Both the position numbers and the translations under genes were made by a program. From contig NZ_JADCKB010000006.1 of NCBI RefSeq assembly GCF_014982785.1, forward strand, positions 57,046 to 121,045: a DNA stretch of 64,000 bases. The letters run 5' to 3'. Positions 44,549 through 54,139 of this stretch are shown piece by piece. Below the pieces are notes generated by a model. The model worked only from the letters and a program-made list of their open reading frames with translations, ran no database searches and had not been told where the DNA came from. Each line of letters opens with the position of its first letter. The first letter of the stretch is position 1. Source of the stretch: Ructibacterium gallinarum (lineage in GTDB: Bacteria; Bacillota; Clostridia; Monoglobales; Monoglobaceae).

Positions 44549-45550
44549 TTAATGCACTCTACTATCACCGCGGGAAAAATCCAGGAAAAATCCATCGTTT
44601 TCCACCTCTTTTTGTAAAAGGGCGATCTCTTCCGCAGCTTCATTTCCTGTACATTTTTTGTTATCATATAATGAATAAGAGCCTCGAACTTCTGGCGGGG
44701 ACAAATTTGGCATGATAACATTGGCACCGCAAGCAAGTCCCAAAGCGCGGCCTTGTTCTGAAAGTGTGGCGAGAGCTGTTGTTGCCGGAAGTAAAACATT
44801 CGGTAAGGCAATCCGAACCAAGCAAAGCATGGTTAAAGTTAGGTTTAAGCTTCCAGGTGGAAAATCCTTAAATGGTGTTTCTTTATGTGGAAGAAAAGGG
44901 CCAAGTCCTACCATATGCGGCTGAAGCTCCTCTAAAAACTTCATATCAGCTGCCAAAGTTTCAATCGTTTGAAATGGAGAACCCACCATGAATCCGGCTC
45001 CGACCTGAAACCCTATCTCACGAAGATCATAAAGACATTTTTTCCTGTTTTCCAATGACATTACATCAGGATGTAGTTTTCGGTAATGTGTCGCATCTGC
45101 CGTTTCATGACGCAATAAAAAGCGGTCTGCTCCGGCCGCAAAAAAAGCACGGTATGTTTCTTTAGATTTTTCACCAATAGAAAGTGTAATGGCGCAGTCG
45201 GGATACATCTCTTTGATTTGAGAAATAATACTACAAATTTTCTGGTCATCAAACCAAGGATCTTCTCCACTTTGTAACACAAATGTCCGAAATCCCAAGG
45301 CATGTCCCTTTTTACAGGTATTCAAAATATCCTGCTGTGTTAACCGATATCGACAAACGTGATGATTTCCAGCACGAATTCCACAATAATAACAATTATT
45401 TTTACAGTAATTACTAAACTCAATCAATCCACGCAAAAAGACACCCCGGCCATAGCTTAGAAGCCGGGTCTGCAATGCCTTTTTTTTTAATTCCTGACTA
45501 GGTCCATTTTGAAATTGTTTAATTTGCTCTGCCCATTCTTTTTTTTGCAT
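44549..45550 (-). CDS. hydE: [FeFe]-hydrogenase maturase HydE
   Basis: A 333-residue radical SAM enzyme that takes part in making the dithiomethylamine ligand and H-cluster precursor. The cluster motif is Cys49/53/56 in NYCKNNCYYCG; GEDPWFD and RHETADATHYRKLHPD are typical of HydE rather than biotin synthase. The start MQKKEWAEQ has AAAGGAG six bases upstream. Last gene of hydG-hydF-hydE, 10 bases after hydF. Confidence 0.95.
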   Translation of the reverse strand: MQKKEWAEQIKQFQNGPSQELKKKALQTRLLSYGRGVFLRGLIEFSNYCKNNCYYCGIRAGNHHVCRYRLTQQDILNTCKKGHALGFRTFVLQSGEDPWFDDQKICSIISQIKEMYPDCAITLSIGEKSKETYRAFFAAGADRFLLRHETADATHYRKLHPDVMSLENRKKCLYDLREIGFQVGAGFMVGSPFQTIETLAADMKFLEELQPHMVGLGPFLPHKETPFKDFPPGSLNLTLTMLCLVRIALPNVLLPATTALATLSEQGRALGLACGANVIMPNLSPPEVRGSYSLYDNKKCTGNEAAEEIALLQKEVENDGFFLDFSRGDSRVH

Positions 45551-45560
45551 AACTACTCCT

Positions 45561-46742
45561 TTATTTTTTAGGATGGGTGAAAATATAACTTGCACGCTCT
45601 AAGATTCCGTTCAGATATGCCAGAGCAATACCATAATTGACAACAGGAATCCCTGCGTCACGAAGTTTTTCAAGCCGCGTACTAACCTCTCGACGATTAA
45701 CCATACACATCCCGCAGGACAATACTAAATCGAAATCTTTGAAATTATCAGGAAACTGATATCCCGCACAATAAGTATATTCGCATTTGACTCCAACTTT
45801 TTTTTGAATGAGAGCCGGAATTTTGACTCTCCCAATATCTTCATGGGTTGTATTGTGCGTACAGCCTTCCAAAACAAGTACGCGACTATTATTTTTTAAT
45901 TTTGCAATTTGGACAGCACCCGCTAAATATTGCTCAAAATTCCCCTTTTGGCGTGCCAAAAGCATGGAAAAAGAAGTCAATGGAATTTCTGGAGGAATCG
46001 ACTTATTAGCAATAGCAAAAGCCTGTGAATCTGTGACTGCCAAATCTATTTTTCGTAGTTCTTGCAATGCTTCCTCAATTTCTGTTTCTCGGACAATATA
46101 AGCCTTCATATGATGATCCAAACAATCTCGAATCAGTTGTACCTGAGGTAGTATCAAACGCCCCTTAGGAGCCGCACTATCAATAGGGACAATAAGAAGG
46201 AGACGGCTTCCAACCGGAAGCAGGTCACCGATTAAGGTATTATCTTCCTTCTCCTGTTCTTTTAGCCGCTCCGTAATTGTTTTTCGCAGTGAATCAAGAG
46301 CTTCTGCACTATCTTTTTGAAGAAATACAGCATTCGGATTTTCTTCTTTATATTTTTTAAGTAAGTTGGCGGAAACATTTTCACATTTAGTATATACCGG
46401 TATCACCGGAACAGAACCTTTGTATTCTTCTGCTGCGGTAACATCTCCTGCGTCTATTACATTTAAAATCAAATCAGCCCTGCGAAGAATTTGTTGTGTT
46501 TTTTGCATGCGTTGTCTGCCAAGTTCTGTTTTATCTCCAAATCCAGCTGTATCAATGAGGGCAACAGGTCCAAAAGGAATCAATTCTGCCGCTTTAACGA
46601 CAGGATCAGTCGTAGTGCCTTCTACATCCGACACGATAGAAGCATCTTGTCCAAGTAGTAAATTAAAAATAGTGGATTTACCCGCATTGGTTTTTCCAAT
46701 AATTGCAATATGTTTACGCATGGAAATGGGTGTTTGTTCCAT
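45561..46742 (-). CDS. hydF: [FeFe]-hydrogenase maturase HydF
   Basis: A 393-residue scaffold GTPase. The N-terminal domain has Walker A GKTNAGKSTIFN (about residues 12-23), VEGTTTDPV, DTAGFGD and TKCE; a dimerisation domain follows; the C-terminal cluster domain has EGCTHNTTHED and SCGMCM, giving the three conserved cysteines that carry the [4Fe-4S] cluster and the 2Fe precursor. GGGAGG lies upstream of the start. Confidence 0.96.
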   Translation of the reverse strand: MEQTPISMRKHIAIIGKTNAGKSTIFNLLLGQDASIVSDVEGTTTDPVVKAAELIPFGPVALIDTAGFGDKTELGRQRMQKTQQILRRADLILNVIDAGDVTAAEEYKGSVPVIPVYTKCENVSANLLKKYKEENPNAVFLQKDSAEALDSLRKTITERLKEQEKEDNTLIGDLLPVGSRLLLIVPIDSAAPKGRLILPQVQLIRDCLDHHMKAYIVRETEIEEALQELRKIDLAVTDSQAFAIANKSIPPEIPLTSFSMLLARQKGNFEQYLAGAVQIAKLKNNSRVLVLEGCTHNTTHEDIGRVKIPALIQKKVGVKCEYTYCAGYQFPDNFKDFDLVLSCGMCMVNRREVSTRLEKLRDAGIPVVNYGIALAYLNGILERASYIFTHPKK

Positions 46743-46774
46743 CTTAACAACCTCCCTGTCTCAATTTTCTTTTA

Positions 46775-48145
46775 TTAAATAAATAAATCGCGTTGTCCCT
46801 GCTTAATTTTTTCAATATTGTTCTTTACCAGTTCCCGAACGTTCTCATTGCCGATATTGGGAATTTCCTTTTGAATAATGGCGTGAGCCTTTTCTTTAAA
46901 CTCATCATCACCATAGTCTATTGCATATTCAGCTAACGTCATAAGCGCATTCGGCAGACAAACATTTTTAATATTTCCAGATTTAGCAAGCGACATAAAG
47001 CGGTCACCAGTTCTGCCACTGCGATAGCAGGCAGTACAAAAACTCGGAACCATTCCTTCATCCATAATCCATTTAATCACGTCCATTGCATCACGCTCAT
47101 CAATAACCTTAAACTGCACACTGCTGTCTTTATGGCTTTTATAGCTTCCAACTCCAGTGGCAGAACCTGCACTCATTTGTGAAATTCCCAAACGAATCAG
47201 TTCTTTTCGCATTTCTTCGCTTTCCCGTGTAGAAATAATCATTCCAGTAAATGGAACGGCAAGCCGTATTACCGCTACCAACTTCTTAAAAGTTTCATCA
47301 TCTACAGCGTATTGAAATTCTGTTTGCAATGCTCCCTCTGCCTTTCGTATTCTGGGAACGGAAATGGTATGGAAACCGACGCCAAATTCTTTTTCCAAAT
47401 GTTCATTATGGAGCATAAGTCCTAAAACTTCAAAATAGGGATCATAAAGACCAAAAAGCACGCCGCCGCCGACATCGTCAATTCCACCCTGCATTGCCCG
47501 GTCAAAAGCGGTAGTATGATATTCATAATTGCGTTTTGGGCCAGAAATATGCATTTCAAGGTAAGTCGGTTTATGATATGTCTCCTGAAACAGAATATAA
47601 GTTCCAATACCAACTTCTTTTAATTTTTTGTAGTTTTCAACGGTAGTAGCTGCAATATTCACATTTACGCGACGAATTTCACCGTTTTCAAACTTCATGT
47701 CGTAAATGGTTTTCATACATTCAAGGATATAATCAATAGGGCATTTTGCGTCATCTTCACCAGCCTCAACAGCCAACCGCTTATGTCCCATTGCTTCCAG
47801 AATTTTAACTTCTTCTCGTATCTCATCCATAGTAAGCCGCCGACGGTTAAACTGATGTTTGCAGTTGTAACTACAGTATTTACACTGATTTACACAATAG
47901 TCACTTACATATAGCGGAGCAAACATAACAATCCGGTTTCCATAAATGTGCTGCTTGATTTTATAAGCAATTTCAAACATTCTTTGCAGCTGCTTAGGGT
48001 TGTCCATCATTAGAAGGGCTGCAACTTCCTGATGGGTCAATCCTTCGAAATGGTCTGCTTTATCTAGAATTCGTGTGATTTCTGCTTCATCTGTATGTTT
48101 GGCATTTTCAAGTAATTCATTCATATATTTTTCATCAATAAACAT
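46775..48145 (-). CDS. hydG: [FeFe]-hydrogenase maturase HydG
   Basis: A 456-residue radical SAM tyrosine lyase that makes the CO and CN ligands of the H-cluster. The radical SAM motif is Cys84/88/91 in YCVNQCKYCSYNC; the C-terminal auxiliary cluster motif CTACYRSGRTGDRFM with a cysteine 22 residues later distinguishes HydG from the thiamine enzyme ThiH. First gene of hydGFE behind its own promoter. No hydrogenase structural gene is in the window. Confidence 0.97.
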   Translation of the reverse strand: MFIDEKYMNELLENAKHTDEAEITRILDKADHFEGLTHQEVAALLMMDNPKQLQRMFEIAYKIKQHIYGNRIVMFAPLYVSDYCVNQCKYCSYNCKHQFNRRRLTMDEIREEVKILEAMGHKRLAVEAGEDDAKCPIDYILECMKTIYDMKFENGEIRRVNVNIAATTVENYKKLKEVGIGTYILFQETYHKPTYLEMHISGPKRNYEYHTTAFDRAMQGGIDDVGGGVLFGLYDPYFEVLGLMLHNEHLEKEFGVGFHTISVPRIRKAEGALQTEFQYAVDDETFKKLVAVIRLAVPFTGMIISTRESEEMRKELIRLGISQMSAGSATGVGSYKSHKDSSVQFKVIDERDAMDVIKWIMDEGMVPSFCTACYRSGRTGDRFMSLAKSGNIKNVCLPNALMTLAEYAIDYGDDEFKEKAHAIIQKEIPNIGNENVRELVKNNIEKIKQGQRDLFI

Positions 48146-48186
48146 TTTAAAAACATCCTCTCTGTCTATCAGTTTGCTACCTTTTA

Positions 48187-48215
48187 TTGTACACCTGCCT
48201 TATTCCTTTGTCAAG
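48187..48215 (-). promoter_or_regulatory. Promoter of hydGFE
   Basis: TTGACA, a 17-base spacer and TACAAT on the minus strand, ~35 bases before hydG. Confidence 0.8.
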
Positions 48216-48238
48216 GCAGATTTCAACATAAAACACAA

Positions 48239-48264
48239 AATAGGCCGATTTTTACCGGCCTATT
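48239..48264 (-). terminator. Terminator after ldh-nrdG
   Basis: A perfect 9-bp stem (AATAGGCCG/CGGCCTATT, 8-base loop) followed by TTGTGTTTT on the minus strand, 23 bases after the nrdG stop. Confidence 0.7.
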
Positions 48265-48287
48265 CTCTGCATATTGTTATTTATGTA

Positions 48288-48794
48288 TTATATTTCCGCT
48301 AAAACAACCTCACCCTTTGCTAATGAAGCAGGGACATCTACAATTCTCTGATTTCTGCTCCCGCGAAATTTAAGCATCAAACTTTTTTCTTCCAAAACAA
48401 AACGTCCATCCACCAAAAGATCACTTAATTGAAGCAATTCCATGACTGCGGGCACTTTTTCAGAGAGCTTTATTAATTCTTCAAAAGTATAACCGCTGTA
48501 GCATACAAGGTTTAATCCTAACTTCTTCACTTCTTTTCCAAGTTCAGTCAAGGGTTCTGGCTGACAAAACGGTTCTCCGCCGGAAAAGGTCACACCACTG
48601 AGCAGAGGATTTTTCTTGATCTCGTCCAGGATTTCTTCAATGGCTTGATCATGTCCGCCGTCAAAATCATGGGTTTGCGGATTATGACATCCTTTGCAGT
48701 GATGCGGACACCCCTGTACAAAAACAACATAACGTATGCCGGGTCCATCTACAATGGACTCCGGCTCAATTCCAGAAATTCGCAGCGTTTTCAT
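48288..48794 (-). CDS. nrdG: Anaerobic ribonucleotide reductase activating enzyme
   Basis: A 168-residue glycyl-radical activase. The radical SAM motif is Cys29/33/36 (FVQGCPHHCKGCHNPQTHDF), followed by TFSGGEP. It installs the radical on NrdD. The start ATG overlaps the ldh stop as TGATG; a TTG one codon earlier is also possible. NrdD is not nearby, which is unusual because the two genes are commonly adjacent. A related activase role for another glycyl-radical enzyme is possible but GCHNPxT fits NrdG best. Confidence 0.9.
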   Translation of the reverse strand: MKTLRISGIEPESIVDGPGIRYVVFVQGCPHHCKGCHNPQTHDFDGGHDQAIEEILDEIKKNPLLSGVTFSGGEPFCQPEPLTELGKEVKKLGLNLVCYSGYTFEELIKLSEKVPAVMELLQLSDLLVDGRFVLEEKSLMLKFRGSRNQRIVDVPASLAKGEVVLAEI

Positions 48795-49741
48795 CAAAAA
48801 CCTATCTCCTTTGCAAGCTGTTTCAGTTTACCCGCTGATTCACGAAGCCCCAAAAGCTCCTGTTCCGAAAAATCAATTTCTAAGATTCGTTCTGCCCCTT
48901 CGCTTCCCACAATAGTTGGCACGCTTAGACAAACATCGGAAATTCCATATTCACCTTCAAATAAACTGGAAACAGTTAAAATTGAGTTTTCATTACCAAT
49001 AATACTTTCCACAATTCTTCGAACCGCAAGTGCAATCGCGTAATAGGTAGCACCTTTTTTGTCAATAATTTCATAGGCAGCATTACGGGTACGGTTATAA
49101 AATGTTTCCTTGCACATATCCAAGGAATTGCAGCATCCACAGCTTGTACAATATTGTTCAATTCCCATTCCCGCAACATTAGTTACACTCCAAGCTGCCA
49201 CCTCGGAATCACCATGCTCGCCAATTATATAAGTGTGTACGTTCCGCACATCAACATTGGTGTGCTCGCCTAACAAATATTTCAGCCGTGCGGTATCCAG
49301 TACAGTTCCTGAACCAATCACATTTTGTTTTGAAAATCCTGACAGTTTATAGGTAATATAAGTTAAAATATCCACCGGATTGGTCACAACCATCAAGATG
49401 GTATCATCATGGCAGTATTTAAGAACATGATCTACAATATCTTTAAAGATTCCAGCATTCCGTTTTAAAAGATCTGTTCGCTTTTCACCCTCACGTTGAT
49501 TGGCTCCTGCGGTAATGATTACCATGTCACTGCCTTTGATATCACAGTAATCGCCTGCAATGACACGCACTGGACTGACAAAACATAAGCCATGATTCAT
49601 GTCCATGGCATCGCCTTCTGCTTTATCCTTATTAATGTCAATCAAAACAACCTCTGAAACAAGACCACTGAGCACCATGGTATAAACGATAGTTGCGCCC
49701 ACATTTCCTGCACCGATAACAGTAATTTTTCCTTTAAACAT
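48794..49741 (-). CDS. ldh: L-lactate dehydrogenase
   Basis: A 315-residue NAD-dependent enzyme. The dinucleotide loop is GAGNVGAT (residues 10-17), Asp34 marks NAD preference, Gln81 in AGANQREGEKR is the lactate-type specificity residue (malate dehydrogenases carry Arg), and the catalytic pair is Asp148/His175 (DTARL, IIGEHGDSE). A CTSCGCC insert near residue 190 is unusual. GAGGTGATGAG precedes the start. Followed without gap by nrdG. A hairpin with a TATAAT box lies just upstream, so it may have its own promoter. Confidence 0.95.
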   Translation of the reverse strand: MFKGKITVIGAGNVGATIVYTMVLSGLVSEVVLIDINKDKAEGDAMDMNHGLCFVSPVRVIAGDYCDIKGSDMVIITAGANQREGEKRTDLLKRNAGIFKDIVDHVLKYCHDDTILMVVTNPVDILTYITYKLSGFSKQNVIGSGTVLDTARLKYLLGEHTNVDVRNVHTYIIGEHGDSEVAAWSVTNVAGMGIEQYCTSCGCCNSLDMCKETFYNRTRNAAYEIIDKKGATYYAIALAVRRIVESIIGNENSILTVSSLFEGEYGISDVCLSVPTIVGSEGAERILEIDFSEQELLGLRESAGKLKQLAKEIGF

Positions 49742-49802
49742 CTCATCACCTCAATTATATCATTCCCTTGCAGAGGGGAATTATTCCATAGGCAAAAAAT
49801 TA

Positions 49803-52800
49803 TTATTCTATGACAATCATTTCCTTAACGGCTGTAAAATTCATGCGGACAAAAATTTTACTGCCTGGGGCAATATCCGACGCATCTGCTACTGACAATT
49901 TTTTTCTATCTGTTTCAAATCGATAAACCATCGCTCCATCTAATGAAAAAGTCCTGAGATACCCCTTGCCATCCGATTGTGCCAAAATCTTATTTGCATA
50001 TTTTTCGTGTACCGTTCCATACATGGAATACAGTTCACTGAAATAACTTTGTTCCGTCAAGGCTCCATAATCTCCTAAATGAGATTCATAAAATACATTT
50101 TCCATTAGCGAATTTTGTGTTAAAAGCATACGGAAATACTTACAATGGCTTGCATCATCCATGTAATATTGGAAAACCTCACCTGGTTGAAATGGATTAT
50201 TGCCGTTTGCAGTAATGCGCGGTACATATCCTGGAATCCAACTTCCAGTCACGTCTTCACCGCCCTCAGCATCAAAATACACATGGGTTATTTCGCCGTT
50301 TACCCAAGCTTGAACGTCCAAGCACAGCCTACCTTCACTGTCCAAAATGTTTGCGGAACTTTCAACAATAGCTACTGGATCATAATTTTCCAATTGACGC
50401 ATCTGACTGCCTCCAGCATCCACAACAGCCGCTTTTATAACATAATCTCTCCCTGCATCGTATAAGGCGATTCGATAATTACGATCCGTAATTAAATCAG
50501 AAAAAATACCAACTTTGTAATCCTTCAGTTCCGCTTTGTTTTCTGGTATAAAAAATATTTTTGCATCAGAAGATAGCTGATATACAGAATCAATGACACG
50601 CAGCTGATCTCCATAATATTTACCATTTTCTGTAGAATAGGTTAAGCAAAAACCTTCTTGACCAACCTTTCCGTTTTGTTCGCTGGCTGTTTCAATATAA
50701 CTAAGTGTTTTATCCTCTTTTGCCTTAAAACGGATCAGCTGCGGAGCCAATACTGCAAATTCTGATACACTGCCTTTTTTCCCATTCAGGCGAGTTTGTC
50801 CATTTGCTTTCAAAGTTTCCCAGTTTCCCTCTTCGGTTAAAACACGAAGCAAAACTTCATCCGCAAAGGTATCAAGTGGCGCTATCGCTTGAAGATATCC
50901 ATATCCTTGGCTTGTCCCCATATCCGTTTCTAAAAATGCGGCAAAATGATTAATGTCATAATAAACCGTTATTGTTTTTCCCAGCAAATCCGGTATACGG
51001 GCAACATCAAAGTTTTTAGATAAATGAATTTCTTCACCATTTAAGGTAATTGTGCCTTCCGACTCACGGAACCCATTTAGTATGCCAGTAATACGATCTT
51101 GAAAAATTTGAATCCTGCATACTTTACCGTCCCGGCTTGCGGCAAGTTGTACTACATCATCCTTCTGTACGGTCACTTCTGGAGTATACGCAGTTTTTTC
51201 GCCATAACAGTATAGTTCTATATCTTCTGCATTTTCAACCTGCAAAGACACTGCTCCTAAATCATAATCGGTTAATACACTACCCAATCGGCCCGAAGCT
51301 GCCATTCGATAGGTTTGATAATCATAGATTAAAATAACATCTATGCTGCGACTGCCCGCATATCTTACCAACTGCATATTTCCACTGGTTAATTCGATCG
51401 GTTTTGCTGTGCCAATTCTGGTATCATACCTTCCATTGTATATAACCCTTGTATTGCTGCTACAGCTTTGGCGAAAAATATTTTGGTTTTGATCAGTATA
51501 TAAAACCATATTGTCCTGTACGCCCAAAAATTGTTCGGGTGTCAAGTCGATAATCATTTCTCCATTTTCAGCTTCTGCATAAAGAATTGTACCAATTTCC
51601 AAATTATTTTCGTAACGTATGTAGGCAATAATCCGATGACCCAAAAGGTTTTTTAGTGGAAAATCTCCCATGCGAAAGGTTTGTCCATCAACCGCAGCAG
51701 TTCCATTTTGCAGCATACGCTGGCTTGCAATAGAAGCTGGTCCCACATCCGTCAAAACACCTTTGATTTCGTATATATGATGATAATAATTTAGCGCAGT
51801 TGTTCCATCCTTCTTAAATTCATTTTCTTCCCCGCCAAATTCAGTCTGATACATCATTTCGCTTTGCAGCGTATTAACAAACAGCAATGCAGCGATACCT
51901 CTGTTCAGATTCTGCGTTTGATCAAGCGAAACATTTTGCAAAAGGTTTAATCTGACGGCCATCTGCCAAAAGCCATTGGGATACCCGCCTATATCCTGGG
52001 CAGCAATGGTATACCCCAAGGCAGATACCAAAATTTTTAGCGCTTCCTGGCCTGTCACAGGATCATCTGGATGGAAATATCCGTTTTCGTCCCCGTGCAC
52101 AACGCCTAACCCATACAACGCTGATACTGAAGCAGCAGCCCAGTGTGATTTGGGAAGATCATAAAAAAGCTGTTTTTCCTCTGTTCCTGATAAAGTCTGC
52201 AAATTTAATACCGAAGCTGTCATTTTAGCAAACTCAGCTCGAGTAATCATGTTTTCGGGCTGATATTCATAGTTATTATATCCTGACACAAGTCCTAAAT
52301 TTTTCAACATAGAAGAAGCTGCATAATAAGGAGTATCAATACAATCAGCAAACCCTGGATCATTATCTGACTGATATTTACTGTAAACGCCAGCAATGCT
52401 GGGTGACCACGCTGTTCCGGTGGTATTTTCGAATGTAATACGTATAAATTTTGCAGTTCGATCTACAGTTTTTAATGTATAAAAAACAGGGATCCATCTC
52501 CATTCTTCCACCGTACAGATTTCAATTGCCGGTTGTACTGAATTCCAGTTTTCTCCGTCCATTGACCAGGAAAATGTGAAATGAGATATATCCTCATTTT
52601 GCCGAAAGTAAGTATGAAAAATTAGATACTGGTTCTTCGGTATTTCATATTCGACCCATTCCTGCGTTGCCTCACTGCGCATAAACATTGTATAATCATC
52701 AAATGCATATTGGTTTTCTTCTGTAGTAACGTCCACGTAGATTCCATCGCTATGTGCATACGCTACAGAAAAATCCGCGCAGTCATCTAAAAGAATCCCG

Positions 52801-52901
52801 TCCGGAAAATGGGAGACAGTCACTGTATCCTCCTGGGAAAAGGTACAAAGCGGACACAACAATATTCCCAATATTAGCAAAATACATCCAAAACGTTTCA
52901 T
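49803..52901 (-). CDS. Large SLH-domain exported protein with discoidin-like N-terminal module
   Basis: A 1032-residue exported protein. Signal peptide about 1-22; a beta-sandwich module (about 30-175) with FSWSMDGENWNSVQP and FIRITFENTTGTAWSPSIAGVYSKY resembles discoidin/F5-8C domains; SLH repeats lie at about 190-350 (MITRAEFAKMTASVLNL, PDDPVTGQEALKILVSALGY). The remaining ~680 residues are beta-rich and unassigned, with no known catalytic motif. The start overlaps the dockerin-like gene's stop as ATGA. It probably sits on the cell wall through its SLH repeats, with the long C-terminal part displayed. Confidence 0.82.
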   Translation of the reverse strand: MKRFGCILLILGILLCPLCTFSQEDTVTVSHFPDGILLDDCADFSVAYAHSDGIYVDVTTEENQYAFDDYTMFMRSEATQEWVEYEIPKNQYLIFHTYFRQNEDISHFTFSWSMDGENWNSVQPAIEICTVEEWRWIPVFYTLKTVDRTAKFIRITFENTTGTAWSPSIAGVYSKYQSDNDPGFADCIDTPYYAASSMLKNLGLVSGYNNYEYQPENMITRAEFAKMTASVLNLQTLSGTEEKQLFYDLPKSHWAAASVSALYGLGVVHGDENGYFHPDDPVTGQEALKILVSALGYTIAAQDIGGYPNGFWQMAVRLNLLQNVSLDQTQNLNRGIAALLFVNTLQSEMMYQTEFGGEENEFKKDGTTALNYYHHIYEIKGVLTDVGPASIASQRMLQNGTAAVDGQTFRMGDFPLKNLLGHRIIAYIRYENNLEIGTILYAEAENGEMIIDLTPEQFLGVQDNMVLYTDQNQNIFRQSCSSNTRVIYNGRYDTRIGTAKPIELTSGNMQLVRYAGSRSIDVILIYDYQTYRMAASGRLGSVLTDYDLGAVSLQVENAEDIELYCYGEKTAYTPEVTVQKDDVVQLAASRDGKVCRIQIFQDRITGILNGFRESEGTITLNGEEIHLSKNFDVARIPDLLGKTITVYYDINHFAAFLETDMGTSQGYGYLQAIAPLDTFADEVLLRVLTEEGNWETLKANGQTRLNGKKGSVSEFAVLAPQLIRFKAKEDKTLSYIETASEQNGKVGQEGFCLTYSTENGKYYGDQLRVIDSVYQLSSDAKIFFIPENKAELKDYKVGIFSDLITDRNYRIALYDAGRDYVIKAAVVDAGGSQMRQLENYDPVAIVESSANILDSEGRLCLDVQAWVNGEITHVYFDAEGGEDVTGSWIPGYVPRITANGNNPFQPGEVFQYYMDDASHCKYFRMLLTQNSLMENVFYESHLGDYGALTEQSYFSELYSMYGTVHEKYANKILAQSDGKGYLRTFSLDGAMVYRFETDRKKLSVADASDIAPGSKIFVRMNFTAVKEMIVIE

Positions 52902-54127
52902 TCTTTTATCAAATCTCCTTCTGGTTCCGCTTTCTCTTCTGTTCTATCCTGAGAAACCTCAGTTGCTTCCTCGTTAGATGCTTCATTTTCCTGTTTCAAT
53001 ATACTATATTTTGCGAAATACGCTACATCAACAATATCAATTCTTTGATTTTCATCTATATCTGCAAGACGGATGCTGTTCCAGTCCTTATCTGTACTCT
53101 GCGCACCATAATGTTGGCATACAAAATCCAAATCAACCTGATCCAGCTGTAAATTACCATCCGTATCGCCCAGGAGAGCAGCATGAAAAACAATTTCTTT
53201 TTGCGTTTCCAATGTAACCATATTTCCTGTTGGCACCCATTTCCATACCGTTCTTCCCTGCATATCAATTTGATCTACCGATACAAGTTGTTGCTTAAAT
53301 TCCGGCACTATCGCAGTGCCGGTTACTCGCAATGTGGCGCCATCATTACAGCTGGAATCAATGGTCAGCATACCTTCCGGACTGAGCAGTAATCCGGCAG
53401 GCAATGGTTGTTCGGCGGTCCAGGACACGGGATAATTCTCCATAGCAATTCCCAATTGATCGACAACGGCTCCAGACAAAGTCACAGAATCAGTGTCAAA
53501 TCTCGGAATCTGCATCTCTTCCGGGAAATATGAAATGATTGCATCCGGTCTTGGCTGACTTATGGTCGCAATGATACTTCCCAAATAAGGGTTCCACCAG
53601 TCATTAGAAGAAGCGTCAACTTCTGGCCACACGATCTTCACATGGGTTATCTTATCCAAATTAAAAAGCTGATATTTTTTTTTCGTCCAGCGCTCTTTTC
53701 CCTCTGTGTCGGGTATACGAGTTATAATCGGCGTTGTTTCTTCCCATGTTTCTCCATCAGAAGAAAGGAACACCGAAAATTCATTTTCATGCTCCGGCCA
53801 GAAATAGCCTAAAATCTCCAGTGAATCGATATATGGCAATTCAAAGATAACCCATGCCTCCAAAGTATTGTCTGTTCGACGCAGAACATAAGGATCTTCA
53901 TACATGGTCGGGAGTTCGTAATCCTCCACTTTCCAGACATTAATATTATGTACTTCGGTTGCCTGTTCCAAAGTATCGCCTTCGTTCACCCATGTTTTAT
54001 TAAATGGCAATTCATCCGCATAAGGAGTCACTTCAACGACTTTAGCCTCACCAATATTAAATGACACAAGGAAAAGGACAGGTAATAAGACAGTAACAAA
54101 ATGGAACAATCTATGATATAAGAACAT
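52898..54127 (-). CDS. Dockerin-containing exported protein
   Basis: A 409-residue exported protein with a signal peptide (about 1-28). Residues 30-190 form a discoidin-like module similar to that of the following SLH protein (FSVFLSSDGETWEETTPI, THVKIVWPEV). An Ig-like stretch follows (about 200-310). Residues 318-378 form a type I dockerin-like duplicate: DTDGNLQLDQVD and DIDENQRIDIVD, each with acidic residues at calcium-loop positions 1, 3, 5 and 12. The acidic tail is disordered. It begins 12 bases after the cohesin-SLH gene, so binding to that cohesin is the simplest idea. No enzymatic domain is seen. Confidence 0.82.
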   Translation of the reverse strand: MFLYHRLFHFVTVLLPVLFLVSFNIGEAKVVEVTPYADELPFNKTWVNEGDTLEQATEVHNINVWKVEDYELPTMYEDPYVLRRTDNTLEAWVIFELPYIDSLEILGYFWPEHENEFSVFLSSDGETWEETTPIITRIPDTEGKERWTKKKYQLFNLDKITHVKIVWPEVDASSNDWWNPYLGSIIATISQPRPDAIISYFPEEMQIPRFDTDSVTLSGAVVDQLGIAMENYPVSWTAEQPLPAGLLLSPEGMLTIDSSCNDGATLRVTGTAIVPEFKQQLVSVDQIDMQGRTVWKWVPTGNMVTLETQKEIVFHAALLGDTDGNLQLDQVDLDFVCQHYGAQSTDKDWNSIRLADIDENQRIDIVDVAYFAKYSILKQENEASNEEATEVSQDRTEEKAEPEGDLIKE

Positions 54128-54139
54128 GTTTCTACCTCC

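Noticed and set aside
44549..48145. Reading HydE/HydG as biotin synthase and ThiH
   Set aside because: HydF in the same operon, and the HydG C-terminal cluster motif, fix them as hydrogenase maturases.
49762..49781. Hairpin ATTCCC/GGGAAT between the large SLH gene and ldh as a terminator
   Set aside because: No T-run follows on the minus strand and the stem has only six pairs.
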